The translations under genes were made by a program, and so were the position numbers. A stretch of 38,565 nucleotides of DNA. Origin: Bradyrhizobium sp. ARR65. GTDB lineage: Bacteria > Pseudomonadota > Alphaproteobacteria > Rhizobiales > Xanthobacteraceae. This document shows, piece by piece, positions 6,807 through 14,245 of the stretch. Positions within the stretch are counted from its first letter, which is position 1. Every line of letters begins with the position of its first letter. Under the pieces are notes generated by a model that searched no databases, had not been told where the DNA came from, and saw only the letters and a program-made list of their open reading frames with translations. The stretch lies in the NCBI RefSeq assembly GCF_000472385.1, contig NZ_AWZU01000020.1:1-38565 (forward strand), written 5' to 3'.

Positions 6807-8295
6807 GAAGGTCAAACGACAGCGCGACCAGGGCCGCCTCACCGTCCGCGAACGGATCGACAAATTGGTCGACCCGAAGAGCTTCCACGAGATCGGCGCG
6901 ATCTCCGGCATCGGCGAGTATGACGAGAGCGGCGAGCTCAAGCATGTGACGCCGGCGAATTGCGTGTTCGGCCGTGCCAAGCTCGACGGCCGCACCGTGG
7001 TCGTGGTCGGCGACGATTTCACCGTGCGCGGCGGCTCCGCGGATGCATCGATCTCGGCCAAGCCCTTGATGGCGGAAGAAATGGCGCATGATTTCCGCCT
7101 GCCGATCATCCGCATCATCGAGGGCTCCGGCGGCGGCGGCTCAGTGAAGACCATCGAGACCAAGGGCGCGGCCAATCTGCCGGGCGGCATCGGCGGCAAC
7201 CGTTGGTACCGCTACACGACCGAGAATCTCGCGCATGTCCCGGTCGTGGCTTTGGGGCTTGGTTCGGTCGCAGGTCTTGGCGCGGCGCGGCTTGCTGCGA
7301 GCCATTACTCGATCATGACGCGCAACTCCGCCATGTTCGTCGCGGGGCCGCCGGTGGTGAAGCGGCTCGGCCAGGACTTGTCCAAGCAGGAGCTCGGCGG
7401 CGCCGACATCCAGACCCGCGCCGGCGGCGTCGATGACGCCGTCGACACCGAGGAGGAGGCGTTTGCGCGCGCACGCCGCTTCCTCTCCTACCTGCCGTCT
7501 TCCGTGTTCGAGTTGCCGCCGACGCTGCGCTCGAGTGACGATCCGGAACGCTCGGAGGAAGCGCTGGTCCGGGCGGTGCCACGCAACCGCCGCCAAGTCT
7601 ATAAGATGCGCCCGATCATCGAGTCCGTGGTCGACAAGGGTTCGTTCTTCGAGGTGAACAGCAATTTCGGCCGTCCGATCATCGTGGGGTTGGCGCGACT
7701 AGAGGGACGGGCGGTGCTCTTGCTCGCGAGCGATCCTTTCCACTATGGCGGCTCGTGGACCGCGGAGGCCTGTCAGAAGGTGGTGCGCTGGGTCGACTTC
7801 GCCGAGACCTTCCATCTGCCGATTGTCTATCTGATGGATTGCCCCGGCTTCATGATCGGGCTGGAGGCGGAGAAGGCGGCGACCATCCGCCACGGTGTGC
7901 GCGCAATGGCAGCAGTCAACCAGACTACCGTGCCTTGGTGCACGGTGATCATCCGCAACTCCTTTGGGGTCGCAGGGGTCGTGCATCAGCCGGCGGATCG
8001 CTTCTCGATCCGCTACGCCTGGCCCTCGGCCTATTGGGGTTCGCTGCCGCTCGAGGGCGGCATCGAAGCGGCGTACCGCGCCGAGATTGACGCGGCAGAC
8101 GATCCGGTCGCAAAGCTGAAAGAGATCGAGGACCGCCTCAACAAGCTGCGCTCGCCGTTTCGCTCCGCCGAGAAATTCTGGGTGGAGGAGATCATCGATC
8201 CCAGGAAGACGCGATCGTTGCTCTGCGAATTCGCGCGCCTCGCGGAGCCGCTGCGAACGCCGGGACTGGCGAAGAACATGGCGATCAGGCCGTAG
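6736..8295 (+). CDS. Acyl-CoA carboxylase carboxyltransferase (beta) subunit
   Basis: A 519-residue carboxyltransferase of the propionyl-/methylcrotonyl-CoA carboxylase beta family, which transfers CO2 from carboxybiotin to an acyl-CoA. The crotonase-like N domain has the Gly-rich oxyanion loop RIIEGSGGGGSVK (126-138). The C domain has DCPGFMIG, NSFGVAGVVH and WPSAYWGSLPLEGG, typical of the acyl-CoA and biotin binding faces. I chose ATG 6736 because GGAGG sits seven bases upstream and family similarity begins at this point; the longer frame from 6565 is read-through inside the IclR gene. The likely carrier is the divergent 73-residue biotinyl protein. The biotin carboxylase must be encoded elsewhere. 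Which acyl-CoA it uses is unknown. Confidence 0.9.
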   Translation: MNWKPELDELARREAFAREMGGVEKVKRQRDQGRLTVRERIDKLVDPKSFHEIGAISGIGEYDESGELKHVTPANCVFGRAKLDGRTVVVVGDDFTVRGGSADASISAKPLMAEEMAHDFRLPIIRIIEGSGGGGSVKTIETKGAANLPGGIGGNRWYRYTTENLAHVPVVALGLGSVAGLGAARLAASHYSIMTRNSAMFVAGPPVVKRLGQDLSKQELGGADIQTRAGGVDDAVDTEEEAFARARRFLSYLPSSVFELPPTLRSSDDPERSEEALVRAVPRNRRQVYKMRPIIESVVDKGSFFEVNSNFGRPIIVGLARLEGRAVLLLASDPFHYGGSWTAEACQKVVRWVDFAETFHLPIVYLMDCPGFMIGLEAEKAATIRHGVRAMAAVNQTTVPWCTVIIRNSFGVAGVVHQPADRFSIRYAWPSAYWGSLPLEGGIEAAYRAEIDAADDPVAKLKEIEDRLNKLRSPFRSAEKFWVEEIIDPRKTRSLLCEFARLAEPLRTPGLAKNMAIRP

Positions 8296-8391
8296 TCCTC
8301 GTCGTTCAACCACGATGGTGCTTCCGCCTGCGCAGGCAGTGGCTTGGGCTTACTCCGCACAAAGCATCATGCTGGGCACCGGTCTGCACAA

Positions 8392-9675
8392 TTAGGTCAC
8401 CACCGGCTTTGGATGGCGCGAAATTGCGAGCACGCTCGCTGCCGCGATGATACAGAGCGCACCGGCGGCGAAGAAGGCGGGCAGATAGCTTGCGAGCAGC
8501 GTCCGCGACAGCCCGGCGCCGAAGGCTGCGGTTCCGGCACCGAGCTGGTGGGCGGCGAAGATCCAACCGAACACCAGATTGGCGCGCTCGGGGCCGAAGC
8601 GCTGTGCCGTGAGCCGCACCGTCGGCGGCACGGTCGCGACCCAATCGAGCCCATAGAACATCGCAAACAGCGACAGGCCGTAGAAGGAGAAGTCGCTGAA
8701 TGGCAGGAACACGAGCGACAGCCCGCGCAGGCCGTAATACCAGAACAGGAGCCAGCGATTGTCGTAACGATCCGACAGCCAGCCGGACACGATGGTACCG
8801 AAGAAATCGAAGATGCCCATCGCCGCGAGTAGGCTTGCGGCCTGGACCTGCGGGATGCCGAAGTCGAGGCACATCGGAATGAGGTGAACCTGGACCAAGC
8901 CATTGGTGCTGGCGCCGCAGATGAAGAAGGTCGCGAACAGAATCCAGAACACGCTTGACCTGGATGCATCGCGGAGCGTGCCGAGCGCGGCGGCCATGAT
9001 CGGCGCGTTGCTGGCGGGTGCTACGGGTAGCGGCTCGGTGCCTTTGTCGCCAAACGGCCGCAGGCCCACGTCACTCGGGCGGTCGCACATCACCATCGCC
9101 ACCGCAAGCGCGGATGCGCCAAGCACCACGCAGACAAGGCCAAGTGCAATGCGCCAGCCGAAACGCTCAGTCAGGCTGGCGAGCAGCGGCAGGAACACCA
9201 GTTGCCCGGTAGCGACGCTCGCGGTCATGATGCCTACCACAAGCCCGCGGCGCGCGGCGAACCAGCGGGCGGCAATCGTTGCGCCGAGGACCAGCGCGGT
9301 CATCCCGGTGCCGATGCCGATCACCACGCCCCACAGCACTATGAGCTGCCAGACCTGCGTCATCTCGAGCGATGCCAGTAGGCCGCAGACCACGATGAGC
9401 TGCGCTGTCAGCGTCACGTTGCGAAGGCCGTAGCGGTTCATGAGCGCCGCCGCGAATGGCGCCATCAGGCCGAACAGCACGAAGCGGATCGAGAGCGCAG
9501 AGGAAATTTCGGCGGTGTTCCAGCCGAACTCGCGCTGCAAGGGAACGATGAAGACGCCGGGGGAGCCGACCGTGCCGGCCGCGATCAGCGATGCAAAGAA
9601 GGTGACGCCCACCATCACCCAGCCGTAGTGAATGTTGCGGCGGGCGAGGGCCGCCGCGAGCCAGTTCGAAATCAT
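8392..9675 (-). CDS. MFS transporter, monocarboxylate/oxalate-formate-type
   Basis: A 427-residue inner-membrane carrier of the major facilitator superfamily with about 12 hydrophobic segments. The loop between helices 2 and 3 (residues around 74-84) is only weakly conserved. A cytoplasmic linker near residues 210-230 separates the two halves. The sequence style (GWVMVGVTFFASLIAAGTVGSPGVFIVPLQREFGW) resembles monocarboxylate/oxalate:formate-type carriers. The ATG at 9675 has GAGGA five bases upstream. It ends convergently with the carboxyltransferase gene, 96 bases apart. A plausible role is uptake of the acid metabolised by the neighbouring CoA-transferase and carboxylase genes; the substrate itself cannot be read. 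Confidence 0.85.
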   Translation of the reverse strand: MISNWLAAALARRNIHYGWVMVGVTFFASLIAAGTVGSPGVFIVPLQREFGWNTAEISSALSIRFVLFGLMAPFAAALMNRYGLRNVTLTAQLIVVCGLLASLEMTQVWQLIVLWGVVIGIGTGMTALVLGATIAARWFAARRGLVVGIMTASVATGQLVFLPLLASLTERFGWRIALGLVCVVLGASALAVAMVMCDRPSDVGLRPFGDKGTEPLPVAPASNAPIMAAALGTLRDASRSSVFWILFATFFICGASTNGLVQVHLIPMCLDFGIPQVQAASLLAAMGIFDFFGTIVSGWLSDRYDNRWLLFWYYGLRGLSLVFLPFSDFSFYGLSLFAMFYGLDWVATVPPTVRLTAQRFGPERANLVFGWIFAAHQLGAGTAAFGAGLSRTLLASYLPAFFAAGALCIIAAASVLAISRHPKPVVT

Positions 9676-9831
9676 TGATCCTCAGAAAAATCTACGTGGA
9701 GGTGCGTTTGACCCTGGCCATCCTGACGCAAGGCTTGCGTGACTTAAATGCCGTACTTCCCTCATTTTCGGACATGCCCGAAACACTAGATCCTAAACGG
9801 AATCGGACCATGATCTCATCTCTTTGTTTGA

Positions 9832-9923
9832 GCATGATCTCCGCGCGAACGCTTCGCGTTTGTCGGCTAAGGGCAACCGGTTTCCACTCTGCGTCAACGC
9901 GGCCCGCCGGGTCCGGATCATGC
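9832..9923 (+). repeat. Interspersed repeat, 'GCATGATC' family, copy 1
   Basis: The element begins GCATGATCT, contains AACGCTTCGCGTTTGTCG and AACCGGTTTCCACT, and ends GTCCGGATCATGC. A second copy lies in the opposite orientation at 20782-20872. The termini GCATGATC/GGATCATGC are inverted repeats. It fills the gap between the MFS and acetyltransferase genes. Such elements are common between genes in this group (from memory). Confidence 0.8.
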
Positions 9924-9924
9924 T

Positions 9925-11121
9925 CTAATGCGCGATCCGTTCCACCGCGATCGCAGTTGCCTCTCCCCCGCCGATGCAGAGTGCGGCGATGCCGCGCTTG
10001 GCGTTGTGGGCTTCCAGCGCATGCAAGAGCGTCACAATCAACCGCGCGCCGGTGGCGCCGATGGGATGGCCGAGCGCGCATGCACCGCCATTGACGTTCA
10101 GCCGATCACGGGGAATGCCAAGGTCGCGCTGCGCCGCCATCGCCACGACCGCAAAGGCTTCGTTGATCTCGAATAGATCGACATCGGAGACTTGCCAGCC
10201 GACTTTGTCGAGCAGTTTGCGTATCGCAGGAATCGGCGCGGTGGTGAACCATCGCGGTTCCTGGCTGTGAGTGGCGTGGCCCCTGATTTCCGCGAGGATC
10301 GGGAGGCCCCCGCGGTCCGCAAGCGAGCGCGTTGTCAGCACCAGCGCGGCGGCGCCATCGGCGTTGGCGGAGGAGGCCGCGGGCGTAATGGTTCCGTTGG
10401 TGCGGAAGGCCGGCTTCAGCGCGGGAATTTTGGCCGGATCAACTTTCAGCGGATGCTCGTCGTCGGCAATCATTTTAGGACCGGTCTTTTCATCGATGGC
10501 GACCGGCGCGATCTCGGCCCTGAAGGCACCGCTCTCGACTGCCTTGCGCGCCCGCGTGAGCGTCTCCATCGCGTAGGCATCCTGGTCCTTGCGGGTGAAT
10601 TGGTAGGCTTCCGCGGTCGCCTCGCCAAAGTCGCCCATGGAGCGGCCAGTCTCATAGGCGTCCTCCAGGCCGTCCATCATCATGTGGTCGATGATGCGGT
10701 CATGGCCGGCGCGATAGCCGGAGCGCGCCTTGGCGAGCAGATAGGGCGCATTGGTCATGCTCTCCATGCCGCCGGAAATGACGATATTGGCGGACCCGGC
10801 CCTGATAATGTCATGCGCGAGCATGGTTGCCTTCATCCCCGAGCCGCAGACCTTGTTGACGGTGGTGGCGCCGGTCGCATCCGGCAATCCGGCGCCGCGC
10901 GCCGCCTGTCGCGCCGGTGCCTGGCCCTGTCCGGCCGGCAGCACATTGCCCATGAAAACCTCGTCGATCCTTTCTGGCGCGAGTTTCGCGCGTTCCAGCG
11001 CGGCACCGATCACGTGGGAACCGAGCTTGTGGGCGCTCAGCGGCGAAAGCCCACCCATGAAGCGGCCGAGCGGGGTGCGAGCGGCGGATACGATGACGAC
11101 GGGGTCGGAGGCGGCGGCCAT
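9925..11121 (-). CDS. Acetyl-CoA C-acetyltransferase (thiolase)
   Basis: A 398-residue classical thiolase that condenses two acetyl-CoA or cleaves 3-ketoacyl-CoA. All signatures are intact: the nucleophile Cys92 in NKVCGSGMKA, the NEAFA loop, and the C-terminal GGACALGHPIGATGAR with the base Cys and His. This contrasts with the Cys-less thiolase-like protein at 2992. ATG 11121 is chosen because AAGGAG lies eight bases upstream. A longer frame to 11229 would begin in sequence with no ribosome binding site and no similarity. A possible operator (11149-11167) lies just upstream. It is probably monocistronic. Confidence 0.93.
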   Translation of the reverse strand: MAAASDPVVIVSAARTPLGRFMGGLSPLSAHKLGSHVIGAALERAKLAPERIDEVFMGNVLPAGQGQAPARQAARGAGLPDATGATTVNKVCGSGMKATMLAHDIIRAGSANIVISGGMESMTNAPYLLAKARSGYRAGHDRIIDHMMMDGLEDAYETGRSMGDFGEATAEAYQFTRKDQDAYAMETLTRARKAVESGAFRAEIAPVAIDEKTGPKMIADDEHPLKVDPAKIPALKPAFRTNGTITPAASSANADGAAALVLTTRSLADRGGLPILAEIRGHATHSQEPRWFTTAPIPAIRKLLDKVGWQVSDVDLFEINEAFAVVAMAAQRDLGIPRDRLNVNGGACALGHPIGATGARLIVTLLHALEAHNAKRGIAALCIGGGEATAIAVERIAH

Positions 11122-11530
11122 GGCGGATCTCCTTGGCATCAAAGTTGTATGATTATCATCATATGATGCGCCGCAAGATTTGCAATGGTGGGGAGGGAGG
11201 AACCTCGGCAGCGAGCTGAGAGCTGCCACTTGCCGCCATCAGGCTCGACGTCGGCCGAGATGGTACAGGAGTGGCGGACGTCAGGCTTGGTCGCGAACTC
11301 CACCGTTTCTCTCGCTGTGGGAAAGATGTCCGGGACGTACTCCGGGAGCTTTGTTGCCGCTGATTACCCCGGTTTTTGCCACGAATCAGCGCTTACCATC
11401 GGCTTGCCATCTCGAACGGGCGGTCCCCCGCCGGATGGTCAAGGCCCGAGGAGTGCCGTCCGGACTCGTCGCGCATCGGGCCGCTTTTGCTCACGGGGTA
11501 AAGTCCGGTCCCGAGTAAAAGGATGGACCT
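11122..11530. other. Divergent intergenic region, no supported gene
   Basis: This 409-base stretch separates the leftward acetyltransferase from the rightward coiled-coil gene. It holds the palindrome pair at 11149-11167. The open frames across 11180-11586 have no ribosome binding site and a composition unlike neighbouring genes. The last bases (AAAAGGATGG near 11517-11526) are the ribosome binding site for the 11531 gene. Confidence 0.5.
11149..11167. promoter_or_regulatory. Operator-like tandem palindromes upstream of the thiolase
   Basis: ATGAT-T-ATCAT (11149-11159) is a perfect 11-base palindrome. It overlaps ATCATATGAT (11158-11167), also perfect. The pair is AT-rich in a GC-rich setting and lies 28-46 bases before the acetyltransferase ATG, where a repressor or activator would sit. 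The binding protein is unknown. Confidence 0.45.
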
Positions 11531-11971
11531 ATGGCAAATGTCGAGCAATTTCCAAAGTCCAAGTCGCTGGACCTAGCCAAGCTTGAAGCAGATGTCACAG
11601 CGAACCTTCCGGTTCCGGCCAAGGGGACGCCTGGTCAAGCTGAGCCGTTGCCAAGCTATGTCGAGCACCAAAAGGGCGTTCCGCGCGTCGGCGTACTCAG
11701 TGCCGAGGCGGTGGTGCGCGACTATGAAGCGGCCGCCAAGGAAATCGAAGCCATGGGAGCCGAACTGATCAGCGCGGCGAAAAAATGCGAGGCGATGACG
11801 GCCGAGGTGCACAACGCGATCGCGTATATGCGTGATACGGCAGCGGCTTATCGTGAAGAAGCCAAGAAAATATTCAAGCGCATCGAGGATTGCGCGATGT
11901 TCACTGAGGACGTTCGCAAGACCTGCGAAAGCGTTAAACGTAGAATGATGGACGGCGGCGGCCCCGCCTAG
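11531..11971 (+). CDS. Hypothetical helical/coiled-coil protein
   Basis: A 146-residue soluble protein that I do not recognise with confidence. The first 50 residues are Pro- and Lys-rich. From about residue 57 to 140 it is strongly helical and charged (VVRDYEAAAKEIEAMGAELISAAK, then a stretch rich in Ala, Glu, Lys and Arg), with four Cys (near 81, 117, 127). No signal peptide or membrane segment is seen. The helical pattern recalls phasin-like proteins, and the acetyltransferase next door would fit polyhydroxyalkanoate metabolism, but this is weak inference. ATG 11531 follows AAAAGGATGG. Its ~270-base downstream gap suggests a monocistronic unit. Confidence 0.7.
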   Translation: MANVEQFPKSKSLDLAKLEADVTANLPVPAKGTPGQAEPLPSYVEHQKGVPRVGVLSAEAVVRDYEAAAKEIEAMGAELISAAKKCEAMTAEVHNAIAYMRDTAAAYREEAKKIFKRIEDCAMFTEDVRKTCESVKRRMMDGGGPA

Positions 11972-12239
11972 ACGGATCATAGTCAACCCTGCGGCGCAGC
12001 AGGCCCGACGTGATTTTCGTGCGCTATGTCGAGCGTCGGGGCGCTTCGTTTACGCCATTGTGCCATGAGCGAGGCCACCGCTTTGAGCGTAGCGCTCGTG
12101 CCGTTCCCGGGTGTCGCTTCGCTCCCCGGGGCCGCGCTTTCTGTGTTCCAATCTCGGATCCACCATCAGCTCAGACCGCGTGGCTGGAACGCCGTTCCCG
12201 CAGCGAGCGTTTTCCTCAATGCGGTATTAGGAGGAGAGC

Positions 12240-12470
12240 ATGACCCGGATCCTGTTCATCACGATGACGGTGGCGGCGTCGCTTGCTGGTTCACCTGCCT
12301 TGAGCCAAGTCACCTCACATAAGCAGCAACAGGCGATCGAATCGACCGGCGAGTCGAATTCACAGAAGCAACTCGGCGGCCTGAAGCGCGATCGTCAGAT
12401 CACACGTCACATCCTGCGGCATGAGCGGCACGGATACCGCCATGCCCACGCCCAGTATTCAGGGCGTTGA
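12240..12470 (+). CDS. Small secreted protein of unknown function
   Basis: A 76-residue protein with a clear signal peptide: MTR, a hydrophobic core (ILFITMTVAASLAG) and a probable cleavage after SPALS. The mature part is short, Gln/Lys-rich, and ends with a His/Arg-rich tail (RHILRHERHGYRHAHAQ, residues 56-72) that might bind metal. A strong AGGAGGAG ribosome binding site (12229-12236) precedes ATG 12240. No known family is recognised. It stops 32 bases from the convergent enoyl-CoA hydratase gene. Confidence 0.65.
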   Translation: MTRILFITMTVAASLAGSPALSQVTSHKQQQAIESTGESNSQKQLGGLKRDRQITRHILRHERHGYRHAHAQYSGR

Positions 12471-12501
12471 TCGACGACTGGACGACGGAAGACGATATCG
12501 G

Positions 12502-13272
12502 CTACCGCTTCCGATCAATGAACGCCTGCATCAGATGCTTCGGCTCATCGGTGAGAAATGACTGGCCGAACACGCCGATGCTCAAATCGACCGACTGCTT
12601 CAATGGCAGTTCCTCCCACGCGCGCAGCAGCGCCTTTTGTGCGCGGAGCGCTTCCGCACCGCACTCAAGCAGCGCGCTCAGCGTATGCTCCACCGCTTCA
12701 TCCAGCCCACCTTCCGGGGCAACCTTGTCGACCAGTCCCCAGGCGAGGGCGGTGGGGGCATCGATATTTTCGGCCGTCATCACCAGCCAGCGCGCGCGAC
12801 CCCAGCCGATCAGCCGCGGCAGCAACGCGGCGTGAATCACCGAGGGAATGCCGACCCGCACCTCGGGCATGCCGAATCTGGCATCATGCGCTGCAATCCG
12901 GAAATCGCAGGCCGCCGCGACCTCCAGCCCGCCGCCGAGGCACCAGCCGGGCATGCGGGCGATCACAGGTGCGGGAAAGGCGCGCACGGCCTCGCAAAGA
13001 TCGCGCAGGCGCGTGATGAAGGCTTCAGCGGAGGGCTGGTCGAGCCGTGCCATTTCCTTGATGTCGGCGCCGCCGATCAGGCTCTTTTCGCTGCCCCCTT
13101 TCAGCACCAGGGCGCGAATACCCCGATCCCCCGCGAGCTGCTCCAGCCCCTCGCGCAACGCACTGATCACGGGCGAGCTCAAAATATTGAGCGAGCCCGC
13201 ATTGATGACCGTGAGCGTGATGACGCCGCGGCCGTCGCGATCGACGCCGCAATGGTGATTGAGCATGTGCAT
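12502..13272 (-). CDS. Enoyl-CoA hydratase/isomerase (crotonase family)
   Basis: A 256-residue crotonase-fold enzyme, the usual length for a 2-enoyl-CoA hydratase. The oxyanion-hole loops IGGADIKEM (residues 66-74) and GGGLE (113-117) are intact. Both acid/base glutamates of rat mitochondrial hydratase have counterparts: Glu117 in GGGLEVAAACD and Glu137 in MPEVRVG. The start is ATG 13272, with GGGA ten bases upstream; the longer frame opens with TTG at 13320. It diverges from the TetR gene at 13438 and is probably its target. It could hydrate methacrylyl-CoA for the valine genes downstream, because no hydratase lies in that operon, but this is inference. Confidence 0.85.
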   Translation of the reverse strand: MHMLNHHCGVDRDGRGVITLTVINAGSLNILSSPVISALREGLEQLAGDRGIRALVLKGGSEKSLIGGADIKEMARLDQPSAEAFITRLRDLCEAVRAFPAPVIARMPGWCLGGGLEVAAACDFRIAAHDARFGMPEVRVGIPSVIHAALLPRLIGWGRARWLVMTAENIDAPTALAWGLVDKVAPEGGLDEAVEHTLSALLECGAEALRAQKALLRAWEELPLKQSVDLSIGVFGQSFLTDEPKHLMQAFIDRKR

Positions 13273-13437
13273 CAGAGGTCCCGTCGCTTGGGGTTGAGCG
13301 AGAATGCACTTCCGGCTCAAGCCTGGGCGTTGTCAAGCTGCGAATAGCTTGGACATGAACGCGAGTTAACGAAATAGGGGCAGCTTTTGCCCGGCCTCGA
13401 TGCTATTATATGACTACGGACATTCCATAGGACGCCC

Positions 13438-14079
13438 ATGCGCTATTCCAAGGAACACAAGCAGGAAACCCATGCGCGGATCGTGCGCAAGGCCGCGGTG
13501 CGGCTGCGCGAGAAGGGCGCGCATGGCGTCGGCGTTGCCGACCTGATGAAAGAGGCCGGGCTCACTCATGGCGGGTTCTATGCCCATTTCGAATCGCGAG
13601 ACGCCCTGGTCATCGAGGCCTTCGCCTATGCGATGGATCGCTCGATCGAGCATTGGCGCAAGATCGCCGAGCAAACCGCGCCTGACAAGCGGCTGGCTGC
13701 GATCGTGGAGAGCTACCTGACGCCGGCCCACCGCGACGATCCCGGCCATGGCTGTGCCATCACCTCGCTGGGTGCGGAAGTCGCCCGGGAGAGCCCGAAG
13801 ACTCGCAAGGCTTTCGCGGCGAAGGTTGAACAACTGATCGACCTCATGGCTGAGCAGATCCCGGGCGTGCCGCGCAAGGCGGCGCGCAAGCAGGCCGCCA
13901 GCCTGCTCGCCACGATGATGGGAACGCTGGTCCTGGCGCGGATTGCCGGCAATGGCGAATTTTCGGATGAGATCTTGCAGGCCGGGCGCGACGTCGCGCT
14001 CGGACGTGCGGCGAAGCCGCTGCCGAAGAAGCCGGCCGCCAAGAAAAACGCGGTGAAAACCGCGGCCGCGCGCCATTAA
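13438..14079 (+). CDS. TetR-family transcriptional regulator
   Basis: A 213-residue repressor. The N-terminal helix-turn-helix runs from about residue 31 to 52 (GVGVADLMKEAGLTHGGFYAHF). The ligand domain contains GHGCAITSLGAEVARESP (103-120), a Cys-bearing stretch seen in a TetR subgroup that includes NemR-like sensors. The C-terminus has an unusual Lys/Ala/Pro-rich tail (KPLPKKPAAKKNAVKTAAARH, about 193-213) which may add non-specific DNA contacts. ATG 13438 has AGGA about six bases upstream. It diverges from the enoyl-CoA hydratase and precedes mmsA, so it may control either. I find no clear palindrome in the 165-base gap. Confidence 0.9.
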   Translation: MRYSKEHKQETHARIVRKAAVRLREKGAHGVGVADLMKEAGLTHGGFYAHFESRDALVIEAFAYAMDRSIEHWRKIAEQTAPDKRLAAIVESYLTPAHRDDPGHGCAITSLGAEVARESPKTRKAFAAKVEQLIDLMAEQIPGVPRKAARKQAASLLATMMGTLVLARIAGNGEFSDEILQAGRDVALGRAAKPLPKKPAAKKNAVKTAAARH

Positions 14080-14245
14080 GCCGCAGATTTTTAGGGTATT
14101 GGCCTACGCCTTTAGGCGAAGCCGCGCCTCGTTGGGCCTAGGGCAGCATTTTCGCAAAACCGCCGCGCGGAAAAGAACTTCCCAAACGCTCCAAACACTG
14201 CAAGATGCCGCCCCAAACCGGCATCGAACAGGATTGGAGGAACGC

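Noticed and set aside
8326..8337. GCCTGCGCAGGC palindrome after the carboxyltransferase stop
   Set aside because: A 6-bp self-complementary run with no loop cannot form a stable terminator stem.
13378..13392. GGGCA-GCTTT-TGCCC hairpin upstream of the TetR gene
   Set aside because: Only a 5-bp stem, which is frequent by chance; not called an operator.
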